NCBI GenBank assembly: GCA_020050835.1
Contig: JAGVKB010000154.1
Span: forward strand, 1 to 64,000
From: Candidatus Obscuribacterales bacterium
GTDB taxonomy: Bacteria; Cyanobacteriota; Vampirovibrionia; Obscuribacterales; Obscuribacteraceae
DNA length: 64,000 nt
Direction of reading: 5' to 3'
Shown here: positions 37,595 through 45,770 of the stretch, in pieces
Numbering within the stretch: the stretch's first letter is position 1
Layout of the letters: every line of letters starts with the position of its first letter
Position numbers and translations under genes: made by a program
Notes under the pieces: generated by a model
What the model saw: the letters and a program-made list of their open reading frames with translations, nothing else
What the model was told of the DNA's origin: nothing
Database searches by the model: none

Positions 37595-37684
37595 GTAGAT
37601 TTCGTCTTATTCGTCAAGCCGAGACTATGTGGTTCGGATGTAGATTTCCTCTTGTTCGTCAAGCCGAGACTATGTGGCTAAGAT
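37595..37684. repeat. 45-bp tandem repeat, two copies
   Basis: Copies at 37595-37639 and 37640-37684 differ at only a few positions (GTAGATTTCnTCTTnTTCG, then TCAAGCCGAGACTATGTGG). A third unit begins GTAG and then turns into the hairpin at 37685. It lies in the convergent gap after the YfhO-like gene. Confidence 0.7.
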
Positions 37685-37730
37685 GTAGGGGCGATGCATG
37701 GCATCGCCCGGGCTGAGCATGAACCAGCCC
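37685..37730. repeat. REP-like GTAGGGGCG hairpin plus second hairpin
   Basis: GGGCGATGC (37689-37697) pairs perfectly with GCATCGCCC (37701-37709) over a three-base loop. A second stem, GGGCTG (37710-37715) with CAGCCC (37725-37730), follows at once. The GTAGGGGCG...CGCCCG frame recurs at 42723-42748. It may act as a bidirectional terminator between convergent genes. No T-run is present. The rest of the gap to 37964 shows nothing further. Confidence 0.55.
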
Positions 37731-37964
37731 AGTGGCGCGTTATTTCCGAAACGAGATACTAGTACTGTTTCGCTGTAATTTTGATCGATCGATCTGTAGA
37801 TGCCGTTTGTTCTGTCCAGGCGATGAGCCGGATCAGTAATGCAGTAGTGGCACAAGACTGGCAAGCAAGCGGCATCACAAGTGATTTCGTATCTGGTTTC
37901 GCGTCTCACGACTTGAAAGATCGATCTTTCTTCAGTAAACGCGCAAAGATTTAAGTCGTTCCGT

Positions 37965-39782
37965 CTAGAGCACCGTTGTCTTAGACTTTGCCAGAGCGTT
38001 CTCAAATTCAGTTCTCAGGATTTTCGAAGTTGGTAACAATTTGACCGCCTTCTCGAGTTCGCCGGCTGCCTCTGACGGACATGCCTCTCGCAATAACTTC
38101 TTGGCCAGTGCGTAGTGTTTCCGGCAACGTCCCTGGATAGTCCGTGCGATCAAATCAGGTGAGAGCCCGCTCCTCGATATCTGATCGTCTGACAACCTCC
38201 ATTTGTTCAGCTGTTCCGTTTGTGATTCTCGATTAGCTAGCCATAACGACAGCCGCCCATCATCAACAGCGAGCAACCACTCAGGAGATTCTTTAAGAGC
38301 TTGGTTGAACGAATAATAGTCGTTTCTGACCAGAATATGCGTGATGCTATTCTTCTTAAGAATGAGAGTCCAGTTAAGGCTCGGTGTCAAACAATCCATG
38401 ACCTCATTGCAAAAGTCCTTCCGGTACATGTCATAGCGGGTGTCCAAAAACACAGCGGGACCGCCGAAGAAGATCATCATGCTACCTGTCACCGGATCGT
38501 TGAATACACGATCTGTTGCCTTAAGATGACTGGAACAGAAGCTTAAGACTTCGAGTGTGCTATCTGAATATTGGCTCAGAGCAGCGCCTTCTGTAGGACA
38601 GGCAAACGACCAGATTGCCGAAGAAATCAGGATCGAGCTTGCAGCCAGTGAGAGCATTGTCGAAGTCGTACAGACATGAGTCCGTACCGCTTTCGAACGT
38701 CGTAACGGACCACTAATTCGAAATGGCAGGTACTGACCCCATGCAATGGTAGATAGGGCTGCACCGAGATATGGCCAGGTACAGAACACCGCTACCGACA
38801 GATACCGCCTTACAAAGAGAGCCGCAATGATCGCAAGCAGAGTAATCATTAAAGCCTCCGCTGGAACATGCCTGCGACACCTAATCAATACAACCCAGGC
38901 AAGAACAAGATAGGTCAAAGGCAGCACAGCGGATGGCATTAACCATGATGGTTGAACTTCCCACATTCCCATCCACTGGCTGCTGTCTGTGAAACTCAGG
39001 ATATAGCGGAAGAGGTCAGTGCCGTATGGATTCACAAGACTGGCAACAATACAAGAAACTAATACGAGTCCCAACTCTAAATTGACGCCCTGGCCACTCC
39101 GAAGCCGGCGCAAATTGTCAAAGAGAAAGTAGCTAGCAATCAGCATCAGCCCAATAAACCAAAATGAATGCAGATTCACCCATAGCACCAACAGAGCTGG
39201 CAATGCCAAAATGAAACTGCTTCGGTTGCCTTTGCGGTACCTCTCAAGCAGGTGAATGAATATAAGGATTAGGATGTACGAACACAACTGTGGCCGCACA
39301 TTGAACCAGTGAGGAGTGAGAACCAGCGACAGACAGGAGAGTGTCACTAGCGGCGGAATCCTTTGAGTCATCCAACTTGCTGGTAAGACGGCAAAGTAGA
39401 GAACGCCAGTAGTAAGACATGCTATTAATCCAACGAGCCAGAGTCCACCAATCTGAAACAGACTAGCCACAATAACTTCAAACAACCACTGATAGCACAC
39501 GAAACGGCGATCGAGACTTGTCCAGCTAAAAATGTCATGCGCCGGGAGCTGTCTCTGCTGCAGGATGTATTCACCAGTTTTGATAATCCACCCGCTGTCG
39601 TAGCTGCCGGCAAGGATACAGCCGGCGTGCTGCCAGAATAGATAAACACAATTGACGGTGAAAACCAATGTAATGATGGCATTCAACCAGCACACAGTTT
39701 GTGCATGCGGAGCGTCTTGGTGTACTCGGTCTGGTGTTCGACTGGAACGGCGCAAGTTGGAAATGACTGCATGCAGCTGCAT
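37965..39782 (-). CDS. GT-C-like polytopic membrane protein with helical C-terminal tail
   Basis: 605 residues from the ATG at 39782 (GGAAGG just upstream; a TTG at 39797 is possible). About ten transmembrane helices. SYDSGWIIKTGEYILQQRQLPAHDIFSWT in the first large loop has the Asp-containing pattern of GT-C glycosyltransferase-like membrane proteins. A soluble part follows (FNDPVTGSMMIFFGGPAVFLDTRYDMY), then a helical repeat that looks like TPR (AKKLLREACPSEAAGELEKAVKLLP). Its donor and acceptor are unknown. It converges on the YfhO-like gene. A box array (P5) lies 122 bp upstream of the start. Confidence 0.75.
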   Translation of the reverse strand: MQLHAVISNLRRSSRTPDRVHQDAPHAQTVCWLNAIITLVFTVNCVYLFWQHAGCILAGSYDSGWIIKTGEYILQQRQLPAHDIFSWTSLDRRFVCYQWLFEVIVASLFQIGGLWLVGLIACLTTGVLYFAVLPASWMTQRIPPLVTLSCLSLVLTPHWFNVRPQLCSYILILIFIHLLERYRKGNRSSFILALPALLVLWVNLHSFWFIGLMLIASYFLFDNLRRLRSGQGVNLELGLVLVSCIVASLVNPYGTDLFRYILSFTDSSQWMGMWEVQPSWLMPSAVLPLTYLVLAWVVLIRCRRHVPAEALMITLLAIIAALFVRRYLSVAVFCTWPYLGAALSTIAWGQYLPFRISGPLRRSKAVRTHVCTTSTMLSLAASSILISSAIWSFACPTEGAALSQYSDSTLEVLSFCSSHLKATDRVFNDPVTGSMMIFFGGPAVFLDTRYDMYRKDFCNEVMDCLTPSLNWTLILKKNSITHILVRNDYYSFNQALKESPEWLLAVDDGRLSLWLANRESQTEQLNKWRLSDDQISRSGLSPDLIARTIQGRCRKHYALAKKLLREACPSEAAGELEKAVKLLPTSKILRTEFENALAKSKTTVL

Positions 39783-39892
39783 AACCTTCCTTCCCAAGAA
39801 AGGATCGAAAAATTCATGCGTAGCAGTTCACGACTTACAATAAGAGTGGCAGGAAGCGTGATTGCTTAATGCGGAACGGTACTACGGAATGC
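39783..39892. other. Leader between P5 and the GT-C-like gene
   Basis: Presumed 5' leader of the GT-C-like gene. No hairpin of note. Confidence 0.35.
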
Positions 39893-39942
39893 GTGCCAGA
39901 ATTGTGATGGCACCGTGACAATTACGTGACGTGCAAGTAACC
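39893..39942 (-). promoter_or_regulatory. 11-bp direct-repeat array (P5)
   Basis: Minus strand: GGTTAC (39942-39937), CGTCAC (39931-39926), TGTCAC (39920-39915), CATCAC (39909-39904) and TGGCAC (39898-39893), all exactly 11 bp apart. The middle three fit the consensus well. I see no convincing -10 at ten bases (TAGTAC at 39884-39879 is the nearest). Upstream of the GT-C-like gene. Confidence 0.55.
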
Positions 39943-40454
39943 ATTCCAGCAAGATGCTCCTGCTAGGACAGGTTACTTATCTTCGACTTCCGACATTCAT
40001 AGTAGTGCTGATGTTCTTAGCCGAATATGCTCTCTTCTGGCTGACACAGACACTCATCAATATTTCCAACTGTACGAACGAGAGCACCCAAACATGTTTT
40101 GGATTTTGCTTGAACAGCTGCCGCTTCAAGCCGTATTCAACGCGCGTGAAACAGCATCAATCTGCCGTTCTCTGCCCAGGCATCACCAGGTTGAATTTGC
40201 TGTAACGATTATGTATTTACCAGTTCAATAGACAAAGGGCGATTTTAATACAATGGTGCCATCAATCTATACTTCGCGCCAACTATGCAACGCAATCAGA
40301 AATCGCTATGCGTATGTCGCGCGGACAAAAGAAACCCACAAAACTGAATAGAATAATTGCGACCTACACTGCTCCGAGAACCGACTCGACGACGAGGAAT
40401 CTCGTATTACGAATGCCTCGTAGTATCGGCCGATGCATGCCCAAATCATGTAGC
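39943..40454. other. Intergenic region without a supported gene
   Basis: Short plus-strand frames at 39954-40205 and 40308-40541 lack ribosome sites and recognisable composition; the second overlaps the HicB-like gene. Nothing else stands out. Confidence 0.4.
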
Positions 40455-40474
40455 AGGCAAGAGGGCGCTTGCCT
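40455..40474 (-). terminator. Possible hairpin at the end of the HicB-like gene
   Basis: AGGCAAG and CTTGCCT pair over a six-base loop across the stop codon of the HicB-like gene. There is no T-run, so this is weak. Confidence 0.25.
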
Positions 40475-40991
40475 ACTTGAGTTTCCTGCGCAAAGCAATA
40501 CTTTGAACTTTGGCTTCCAAAGCTTCCAGGCGAGTCGCTAGCACCGCCAGAGTCAACTTCTTTCTACCACGATAGCTGCTTCTTGGCTCGGCCACGACCC
40601 TTCCAGCACCCTTCTTAAAGCTGTGTTCTACGTTAGCATGCTGGACTCCGCGCACTTTGTAATGGAACGAAAGATAGTCAACAGCCTCACCAAGGGAGCA
40701 ACCAATTTCATCTGCCAGTCTTTGGATTAACTCTTTCGATTCCGGCTTGATATTACTGTTAAATGGAACAGCTCCCTTCGCAGGACGCCCCGGCCTTGCA
40801 TAACCAGGCACTCGACCCTCCAGATACGCTTGATAAGCGTCACTCAGTAGATCGTCAAAAATTTGTCGAGCCTCCTCTTCGGTGTCCCCAACTCCTGTGC
40901 AACCAGCGAACAAAGGAGACTCAACAATGTATTGCTGGTAATTTTCATCCCAATAGCTCACTGCTGACTTGGCTATAGTCACTTTGTTCAT
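40473..40991 (-). CDS. HicB-like antitoxin
   Basis: 172 residues. The N-terminal part is a HicB-type partial RNase-H fold: YWDENYQQYIVESPLFAGCTG, GDTEEEARQIFDDLLSDAYQAYLEG. The middle, SKELIQRLADEIGCSLGEAVDYLS, could be the DNA-binding part. The C-terminal tail is basic (SSYRGRKKL), with a short coiled coil. Its ATG at 40991 overlaps the stop of the HicA-like gene as ATGA. It would neutralise the partner and repress the shared promoter (inferred from the family). The tail is longer than in standard HicB. Confidence 0.7.
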   Translation of the reverse strand: MNKVTIAKSAVSYWDENYQQYIVESPLFAGCTGVGDTEEEARQIFDDLLSDAYQAYLEGRVPGYARPGRPAKGAVPFNSNIKPESKELIQRLADEIGCSLGEAVDYLSFHYKVRGVQHANVEHSFKKGAGRVVAEPRSSYRGRKKLTLAVLATRLEALEAKVQSIALRRKLK

Positions 40992-41200
40992 TTCTGCCCA
41001 CCTCGTTTGACAGCAATCAGTTTGAGAAACTCATCAACATACCACCGTTTCACGTAGCGTCCGCTCACAGTCGCAAATCCCATAACCCGTTTGCCGTCAT
41101 TGCTATCACGAATCTCCCATTCTTTTGTGCACCGCTCTACACGACAGCCGAAGGACTTAACCAGAGTCTCGAACTTTCTTAGTGGCATAGGACCCATCAT
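40988..41200 (-). CDS. HicA-like small protein, catalytic histidine motif absent
   Basis: 70 residues from the ATG at 41200 with GGAGG seven bases upstream. Size, position before the HicB-like gene and the layout (PLRKFETLVKSFGCRVER, a beta hairpin, then RYVKRWYVDEFLKLI) fit the dsRBD-like fold of HicA mRNA interferases. The usual GSHHxF strand with the catalytic His reads CTKEWEIRDS instead. Either a divergent toxin that works differently or an inactive partner. A strong promoter precedes it. Confidence 0.65.
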   Translation of the reverse strand: MMGPMPLRKFETLVKSFGCRVERCTKEWEIRDSNDGKRVMGFATVSGRYVKRWYVDEFLKLIAVKRGGQK

Positions 41201-41228
41201 AGATAGTCCTCCGCGTGCCAACCACTAC

Positions 41229-41257
41229 AGCATAATTATTGGCAGACGCTATGTCAA
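41229..41257 (-). promoter_or_regulatory. Sigma-70-type promoter of the HicAB-like operon
   Basis: On the minus strand TTGACA (41257-41252), 17 bp, TATGCT (41234-41229). Perfect -35 and correct spacing. It lies 29 bp before the ATG at 41200. Confidence 0.7.
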
Positions 41258-41523
41258 TAGCTGGCAGTATCATTTATGTTTATGGCAGACGCCTCAACGT
41301 CAGGGAACCAACGACGCTGATGTACTGTGGTTGCAATTGACGCGGAAAGCCCGAGCAAAATCGCAGCCATCCAATGATCCTTTTCAACGAGTGCTGCCGG
41401 ACACTTAGTCCTCTCGCTCACCAGGTCAATTTGCAAAAAACCCGAAGGCCATGCAAAAATCAGATCATGGGCAATTATAAGAAACACCAATTTGAAGGCA
41501 CTACCTGCAGACCAAGGATTTTC
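41258..41523. other. Upstream region of the small secreted protein gene
   Basis: It joins the HicAB-like promoter to the start of the next plus-strand gene. The reading frame of that gene is open back to 41374, but those residues lack any hydrophobic or conserved pattern. No promoter recognised. Confidence 0.35.
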
Positions 41524-42027
41524 ATGGTCAAGTTTGGATTAGTATTGCTTGCCAGTATCACACAAGTTGATGCAATCGAAATTGACTTCAAGCCTCCAAA
41601 TGACAAGGAAGCACAACGAATACATCAGCTTGAGCAATCCTTGAAGGTTAAGATCAGTAACTTAGCGACAAGAAGGCGCCTGAGTGCGCAACAGAGAGAC
41701 CTTGTATATAAAGCCGCACTTTGGAAGATTGTTGAACCATATCGGGGTTCAAAAGGATACCAATTTAACAATTTAGACATTGCAGGCTTGGAGGAGCTAG
41801 TCGGAACTGACGCCAGAAGCAAAGGTACTGATTTAAAGGGAGAGCATTTGGAGGAAGTCGGTCTTGATAGATACCTTCTAGCCACGATGAATGTCATGTT
41901 GACAGAAATGGTAGAAGCCAGGGCCGTAGAGCTTTTTGGTTCAAAGGATGCCAAATTCTGGCGGTTATCGCCAGACGATATGAGTAGAAGCTCTACAAAA
42001 ACGTTTAAAGTTAGGCACCTTTACTAA
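41524..42027 (+). CDS. Small probably secreted protein of unknown function
   Basis: 167 residues from the ATG at 41524 with AAGGA five bases upstream. The short hydrophobic start VKFGLVLLASITQVDA could be a signal peptide. The rest is helical and charged (HQLEQSLKVKISNLATRRRL, LEELVGTDARSKG). It ends FKVRHLY. An ATG at 41467 would add 19 polar residues. I recognise no family. Confidence 0.6.
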   Translation: MVKFGLVLLASITQVDAIEIDFKPPNDKEAQRIHQLEQSLKVKISNLATRRRLSAQQRDLVYKAALWKIVEPYRGSKGYQFNNLDIAGLEELVGTDARSKGTDLKGEHLEEVGLDRYLLATMNVMLTEMVEARAVELFGSKDAKFWRLSPDDMSRSSTKTFKVRHLY

Positions 42028-42292
42028 CACAACGGTGCCAGTTCGAAAAGACGCAAATAGAATTATGGTGGCACCGCGAGACAGGGAAACTTCACATTAT
42101 GTGTGCGTTTTAGAACGTCTAGCTGCAACTCGCTTTCAAATGTCCAGCCACACAGCACAAACTGTTAGAACCATTATCTATTGGGATAGCTGAAGTCCAA
42201 TTCTCGAATTCTTTCAAGCTCTCCTTCCGTCAACCTCAGGCGCCGATACCCTCCGATAGAAACATCGGAAAAGATTTTTCTTTGAACATCTC
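42028..42292. other. Intergenic region with a possible gene remnant
   Basis: No supported gene. On the minus strand a 43-codon frame (GTG at 42305, stop 42174) encodes a protein-like string (SIGGYRRLRLTEGELERIREL) but has no ribosome site and overlaps the P6 boxes. It may be a decayed gene end. Confidence 0.3.
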
Positions 42293-42347
42293 TGTCACAA
42301 ATCACTCACGCTGCCGTCACTGGCCGCTCACTCGACCCAAGTAAGCT
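42293..42347 (+). promoter_or_regulatory. Four-box 11-bp direct-repeat promoter (P6)
   Basis: TGTCAC (42293), ACTCAC (42304), CGTCAC (42315), GCTCAC (42326), each start 11 bp after the last. Then ten bases and TAAGCT (42342-42347) as -10. The predicted start near 42354 gives a leader of about 51 bases to the ATG at 42405. It is almost a copy of P2 in spacing, final box and -10. Confidence 0.78.
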
Positions 42348-42404
42348 TTGCTGCAACCAGAACCTAAGCTGGTGGTGAAATTGAGCAGTTGGAGGGTAAC
42401 TGAG

Positions 42405-42677
42405 ATGTACGCCATTTTATGTCAGGATTGTGGAAATACGATGTCCGGAAGCGTGTTGCGCTGTCGTAGATGCAAAAACACTTCCTTGTTACATTTCGCC
42501 AGTCGCAATGACAAAGCGTTTCTAGAGCAAAGAGATCTGCTTGCGACAAAAGGAAGACTGGCTCCCCAGCATCTCGCCTTGTTATCGCTCAGCCTTTTGG
42601 TCACCGCGTTTTGTTTGATTTCTTGTCTTATTTTGGAATACGACCAAATTCTGAAGTTTCTGCAGACGATCTCTTGA
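42405..42677 (+). CDS. Small zinc-ribbon membrane protein
   Basis: 90 residues from the ATG at 42405 with GGAGG nine bases upstream. An N-terminal zinc ribbon (CQDCGNTMSGSVLRCRRC, two CxxC pairs 13 residues apart) is followed by a charged linker and one C-terminal transmembrane helix (LSLSLLVTAFCLISCLIL). Likely tail-anchored, with the ribbon in the cytoplasm. Function unknown. The four-box promoter P6 directly upstream supports it as a genuine, regulated gene. Confidence 0.75.
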   Translation: MYAILCQDCGNTMSGSVLRCRRCKNTSLLHFASRNDKAFLEQRDLLATKGRLAPQHLALLSLSLLVTAFCLISCLILEYDQILKFLQTIS

Positions 42678-42722
42678 GGTGTTAATATTCGGCCAGCACA
42701 GCGTATTGGCATGAAAGCTTGC

Positions 42723-42748
42723 GTAGGGGCGGCTCTCGTAGCCGCCCG
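42723..42748. repeat. REP-like GTAGGGGCG hairpin, second copy
   Basis: GGGCGGCT (42727-42734) pairs with AGCCGCCC (42740-42747) over CTCGT. Preceded by GTAG, as at 37685. It lies 45 bp after the zinc-ribbon gene and may end its transcript. Confidence 0.55.
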
Positions 42749-43133
42749 CTGCGAGTCTCCGCCGGACTGGATTCAAAGGCAAGTGGTTGGGCAGCTGCCA
42801 GAGCCGCCCCGCCCCTTCTAAGAAATTTCCTACTTGTACTGACCGAATACTTACCTTGATGTTGCCTGCACCCACAGCCAATGAATTTAATTGTCGCCAG
42901 CCTGTGTAACTCAATTCAAGCGCGGACAAGACTAACTGTCTCGGTAGCACCTGCGCATGCGAGTTGCACAACAAGAAAAGTTCTTTAGCGCAGGCAGCCT
43001 GCGAACGAGAACACCTGCTGGCTGCCACGCCCTCAGCACCATCTGCAGAGAAAGCTCCGCACAGGCGCTTGTTTGCCCATCAAGATTACTTCACGCGCAC
43101 TTTTGAAAGCGCCGAGACGCTACAGATTTACCA
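42749..43133. other. Intergenic region without a supported gene
   Basis: The plus-strand frame 42964-43227 overlaps the DUF3592-like gene and has no ribosome site. I see no further structure. Confidence 0.35.
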
Positions 43134-43655
43134 CTACCTCAGCAAAGTTTCTTCAGTCGAAAAAATCCGCCTCCCAGTTCCTATCCAGTACACAAGGAAC
43201 CAAATGAAGCATACGAGTATCACATAGACAGGTCCCATTCGCCAGTCCGGACCAGGCTCCAAACACGATTCGGACGGATTCTCCGGATTGCAATATACGT
43301 TGACTTGCGTCAGTGGCTTAAATTCAGGAAGTGTTGTCGGGTCAATTCCATCGGTTGGCGAAAATAGGTGGTAGTTAATAAGGTCACCTTGCAAGATTCT
43401 TCCATGCATCTCAAATTCATATCCGACTTGAGACTTAAAACTACGAAGTCCATCACCATTGTAGAAGGGAACCAGTTTGCTACTTAATATCTTTCCAGGG
43501 CATGCCTGCCAGCGCAAACTCGAACACCCATAGTAAAGCTGAGTTACTGTGTAATTTGTGAGCGGAACACCGCACATAACGAGGCACAAGACGGAGATCA
43601 CCTGAATCAGTCTATGGCCGGTCGCAATCTGGGATTCATCTTTGCTAGAAATCAT
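43134..43655 (-). CDS. DUF3592-like membrane protein
   Basis: 173 residues from the ATG at 43655 (GTG at 43673 is possible; GAGG is 12 bases before the ATG). A first membrane helix (LIQVISVLCLVMCGVPL) is followed by an extracytoplasmic domain with W-x-ACPGKILSSKL, YEFEMHGRILQGD and VNVYCNPENPSESCLEPG. These are the DUF3592 hallmarks (GxVxxS, YxYxVxG, VYYNPxNPxxSxL). A second helix then follows. The role of this family is unknown. It overlaps the small membrane gene upstream by 11 bp, so both are likely co-expressed. Confidence 0.7.
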   Translation of the reverse strand: MISSKDESQIATGHRLIQVISVLCLVMCGVPLTNYTVTQLYYGCSSLRWQACPGKILSSKLVPFYNGDGLRSFKSQVGYEFEMHGRILQGDLINYHLFSPTDGIDPTTLPEFKPLTQVNVYCNPENPSESCLEPGPDWRMGPVYVILVCFIWFLVYWIGTGRRIFSTEETLLR

Positions 43656-44031
43656 CAGATAAGATAACCTCACGGGGAATCATCATTGATAGAAGATTTG
43701 ACGCATTTACGCAGTAAAATGACACCAGTATTAATGCTGTGACTATAGTCGCCAGGCAGAGGACAAGGGAGCCAGCGATACTGCCACTCTGGTGTCCAAT
43801 AAGAGATCTTTCCAGCACAAGCCGTAGCATTTCACTTGTGGGTTTCGCAACAAGCATAAGCGAAATGCCAGGAACGATAAGGATTGGACTAAATACGAAG
43901 CTCTGCAATTTCACGCCCGGATAGCTTGTGGTAACTGCAGTCATTCTAGTGGCACTCGCAGTCTTTCGCACTTTCAACGACTGCATAGCTCCGGTTTCTG
44001 CGGACCCGCTTACTATGTACCCCGAGCACAT
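43645..44031 (-). CDS. Probable small membrane protein
   Basis: 128 residues with two hydrophobic helices (SFVFSPILIVPGISLMLVA and SLVLCLATIVTALILVSFY), the second followed by a short polar tail. The ATG at 44031 has no good ribosome site; an ATG at 43986 with CCGGAG close by is an alternative. The helix pair and the overlap with the DUF3592-like gene argue for a real gene. No family recognised. Confidence 0.5.
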   Translation of the reverse strand: MCSGYIVSGSAETGAMQSLKVRKTASATRMTAVTTSYPGVKLQSFVFSPILIVPGISLMLVAKPTSEMLRLVLERSLIGHQSGSIAGSLVLCLATIVTALILVSFYCVNASNLLSMMIPREVILSDDF

Positions 44032-44103
44032 TAGACTGTTTCGCTACTAGACTTTAAGAGCAGGCGTAATTGAAGTGCTCATCGAACTGATTAAGTCGCC
44101 ACC

Positions 44104-44880
44104 GTGCAGGGTATATCCCCAGCGTACTTCTGTCAATCACGCAGCGCTCATGCCTTAGACCAGTTTGCTGATTCGGAGAAAATTAAAGAATTGTCAAAAG
44201 TTCTATTAGTGGAAGACGACTTAGAAATGTCGAAGAACATCAAGGACTGGCTATCCTCGGAGCGGCATGTGGTGGACGCCGTTAACTCTGGAAACGACGC
44301 GCGAGCATGCCTAATGTGCGGCGAATACGACCTGCTTATCGTTGATTGGCAGTTGCCCGGAATGAGCGGAATCGAATTGATAAAGGAGCATAGATCTAGA
44401 AAAGGCGAAACCCCAATCCTTATGCTTACCGGAAAGAGGTCGATCGACGAGAAAGAAGAGGGGCTTGACGCGGGCGCAGACGACTATCTCACCAAACCTT
44501 TTCACATGCGAGAACTGATGGCCAGAGTCCGAGCTCTTTTGCGGAGACCAGCGCAAGCTATAGGCAATGTTCTGACTGCCGGCGATATTGTCCTTAATCT
44601 GAGTATCTACCAAGCTACACGAGCAGGCAAGTCGATCGACTTGCTCAAGAAAGAATTCGCTTTGCTTGAGCTGTTAATGCGTTATCCTGGACGTGCTTTC
44701 AGCTCAGAAGCGCTGCTCACACGTCTCTGGTCCGCCGACGAAGACACCTCGCCTGAGGCAGTCAGACAATGCGTCAAGCGCCTGAGGGAGAAACTATGCA
44801 AAGATGGCAGCCCATCTCCAATCAAGACAGTTCACGGACTTGGCTATAAGTTCGATTTAGACGATTCAGCGCCCTCGTGA
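44104..44880 (+). CDS. OmpR/PhoB-family response regulator
   Basis: 258 residues. REC domain (about 31-150): VLLVEDDLEMS, phospho-acceptor in LLIVDWQLPGMSG, LTGK, TKPFHMRE. Winged-helix domain (about 158-252): LNLSIYQATRAG, LLKKEFALLELLMRYPGRAFS, AVRQCVKRLREKL, IKTVHGLGYKF. The GTG at 44104 has no ribosome site. A TTG at 44191 (reading LSKVLLVEDD, GGAG 12 bases before) may be the true start. No kinase is adjacent. OmpR-family proteins bind direct repeats with 10-11 bp period, so it is the natural in-window candidate for the box promoters P1-P7 (inferred). Confidence 0.9.
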   Translation: MQGISPAYFCQSRSAHALDQFADSEKIKELSKVLLVEDDLEMSKNIKDWLSSERHVVDAVNSGNDARACLMCGEYDLLIVDWQLPGMSGIELIKEHRSRKGETPILMLTGKRSIDEKEEGLDAGADDYLTKPFHMRELMARVRALLRRPAQAIGNVLTAGDIVLNLSIYQATRAGKSIDLLKKEFALLELLMRYPGRAFSSEALLTRLWSADEDTSPEAVRQCVKRLREKLCKDGSPSPIKTVHGLGYKFDLDDSAPS

Positions 44881-44902
44881 CAGATTGGCTTCTGTGAGAC
44901 AC

Positions 44903-45733
44903 CTAGGGAACCGTCTCTATGTGTGCTGCATTCCACACAAACGGAAAACTGTTCTGAAGTGGATTCGCTGGTGGCTGATCGCCATTCATCATTAGAATGT
45001 GGCTACGCGGGATCGGAAAACCATTTAGAGCGAAGAAGTTCTCAGTATCACCGATTGAAGCCATCCCTTTGCCCCACGCAGTAGCGGGAGTGGTATCAGT
45101 GGGGTCTGCAATAGCTCCCTTATTGAGCAAACCGTAAACCGGTATGACAGCAGCATTTCTGAATGGTCCAGCGATTCCTTTTACAATGTTGTCTGGAGCA
45201 TCAATCATAATGATGCCGTAGGGTCCTATCGTCTTGTGAACGGAAACCCTGGTGACAGAAATCGCAGGTGGAAACTGCTTCTTCATGTCAAACCCGAACA
45301 TTTCGATTGGAAACGGTATCGAATTCTTGACTGTCAAAATACATCTCACCGATTGCTGCCCGGGGCTTTCACCGTCGTCGACGCTCACAGCAGCATTTGC
45401 ATCTGCTAGCCCCAAAGTTGCACACATCTGTTCAGCCGCATTCTTAGCCGCGCTTAGTGCAATAGTTTTTGTCGATCCCATGTTTTGTTTGAAGCCAGGC
45501 CGCTCAAGGTCCAACCAATATCTCCAATCGTTGACCACTTCACATGCCTGATCGGCTATATGGGAAGCCTGCGATTGAAACAGCTGTTGGGCGGCGATAT
45601 TAGACAAGAAGACGCCAACAGGAGCAAAGATTGACAAAAATACAAACAAGCCGACGATCGCCGCTACGAGGCTCCCGCCCGATTCGCTCCTTTGAGAGCG
45701 ATAACTTGACCTTTTTCGACCGCTGGGCATCAT
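44903..45733 (-). CDS. TadE/TadG-like membrane-anchored protein (paralogue B)
   Basis: 276 residues. N-terminal basic stretch, ESGGSLVAAIVGLFVFLSIF (pilin-like helix), then FQSQASHIADQACEVVNDWRYWLDLERPGF. The beta domain has FPIEMFGFDMKKQFP and YGIIMIDAPDN; then VIPVYGLL and ENFFALNGFPIPRSHI. It ends FVWNAAHIETVP. Paralogues C and D share each of these blocks in order. Start at the first ATG of an ATGATG pair (45733), with AAGGA 11 bases upstream. Role as for paralogue A: unknown, probably surface or pilus-associated. Confidence 0.75.
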   Translation of the reverse strand: MMPSGRKRSSYRSQRSESGGSLVAAIVGLFVFLSIFAPVGVFLSNIAAQQLFQSQASHIADQACEVVNDWRYWLDLERPGFKQNMGSTKTIALSAAKNAAEQMCATLGLADANAAVSVDDGESPGQQSVRCILTVKNSIPFPIEMFGFDMKKQFPPAISVTRVSVHKTIGPYGIIMIDAPDNIVKGIAGPFRNAAVIPVYGLLNKGAIADPTDTTPATAWGKGMASIGDTENFFALNGFPIPRSHILMMNGDQPPANPLQNSFPFVWNAAHIETVP

Positions 45734-45770
45734 TGTTTTGATGTTCCTTCTCCGGCGCGTTGCTGACCAA

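Noticed and set aside
39954-40205. 83-codon plus-strand frame with a hydrophobic start
   Set aside because: No ribosome site and no conserved pattern; lies just beyond the P5 array, which faces the other way.
42174-42305. 43-codon minus-strand frame with a protein-like sequence
   Set aside because: No ribosome site, overlaps the P6 boxes; could be a gene remnant but not supportable as a gene.
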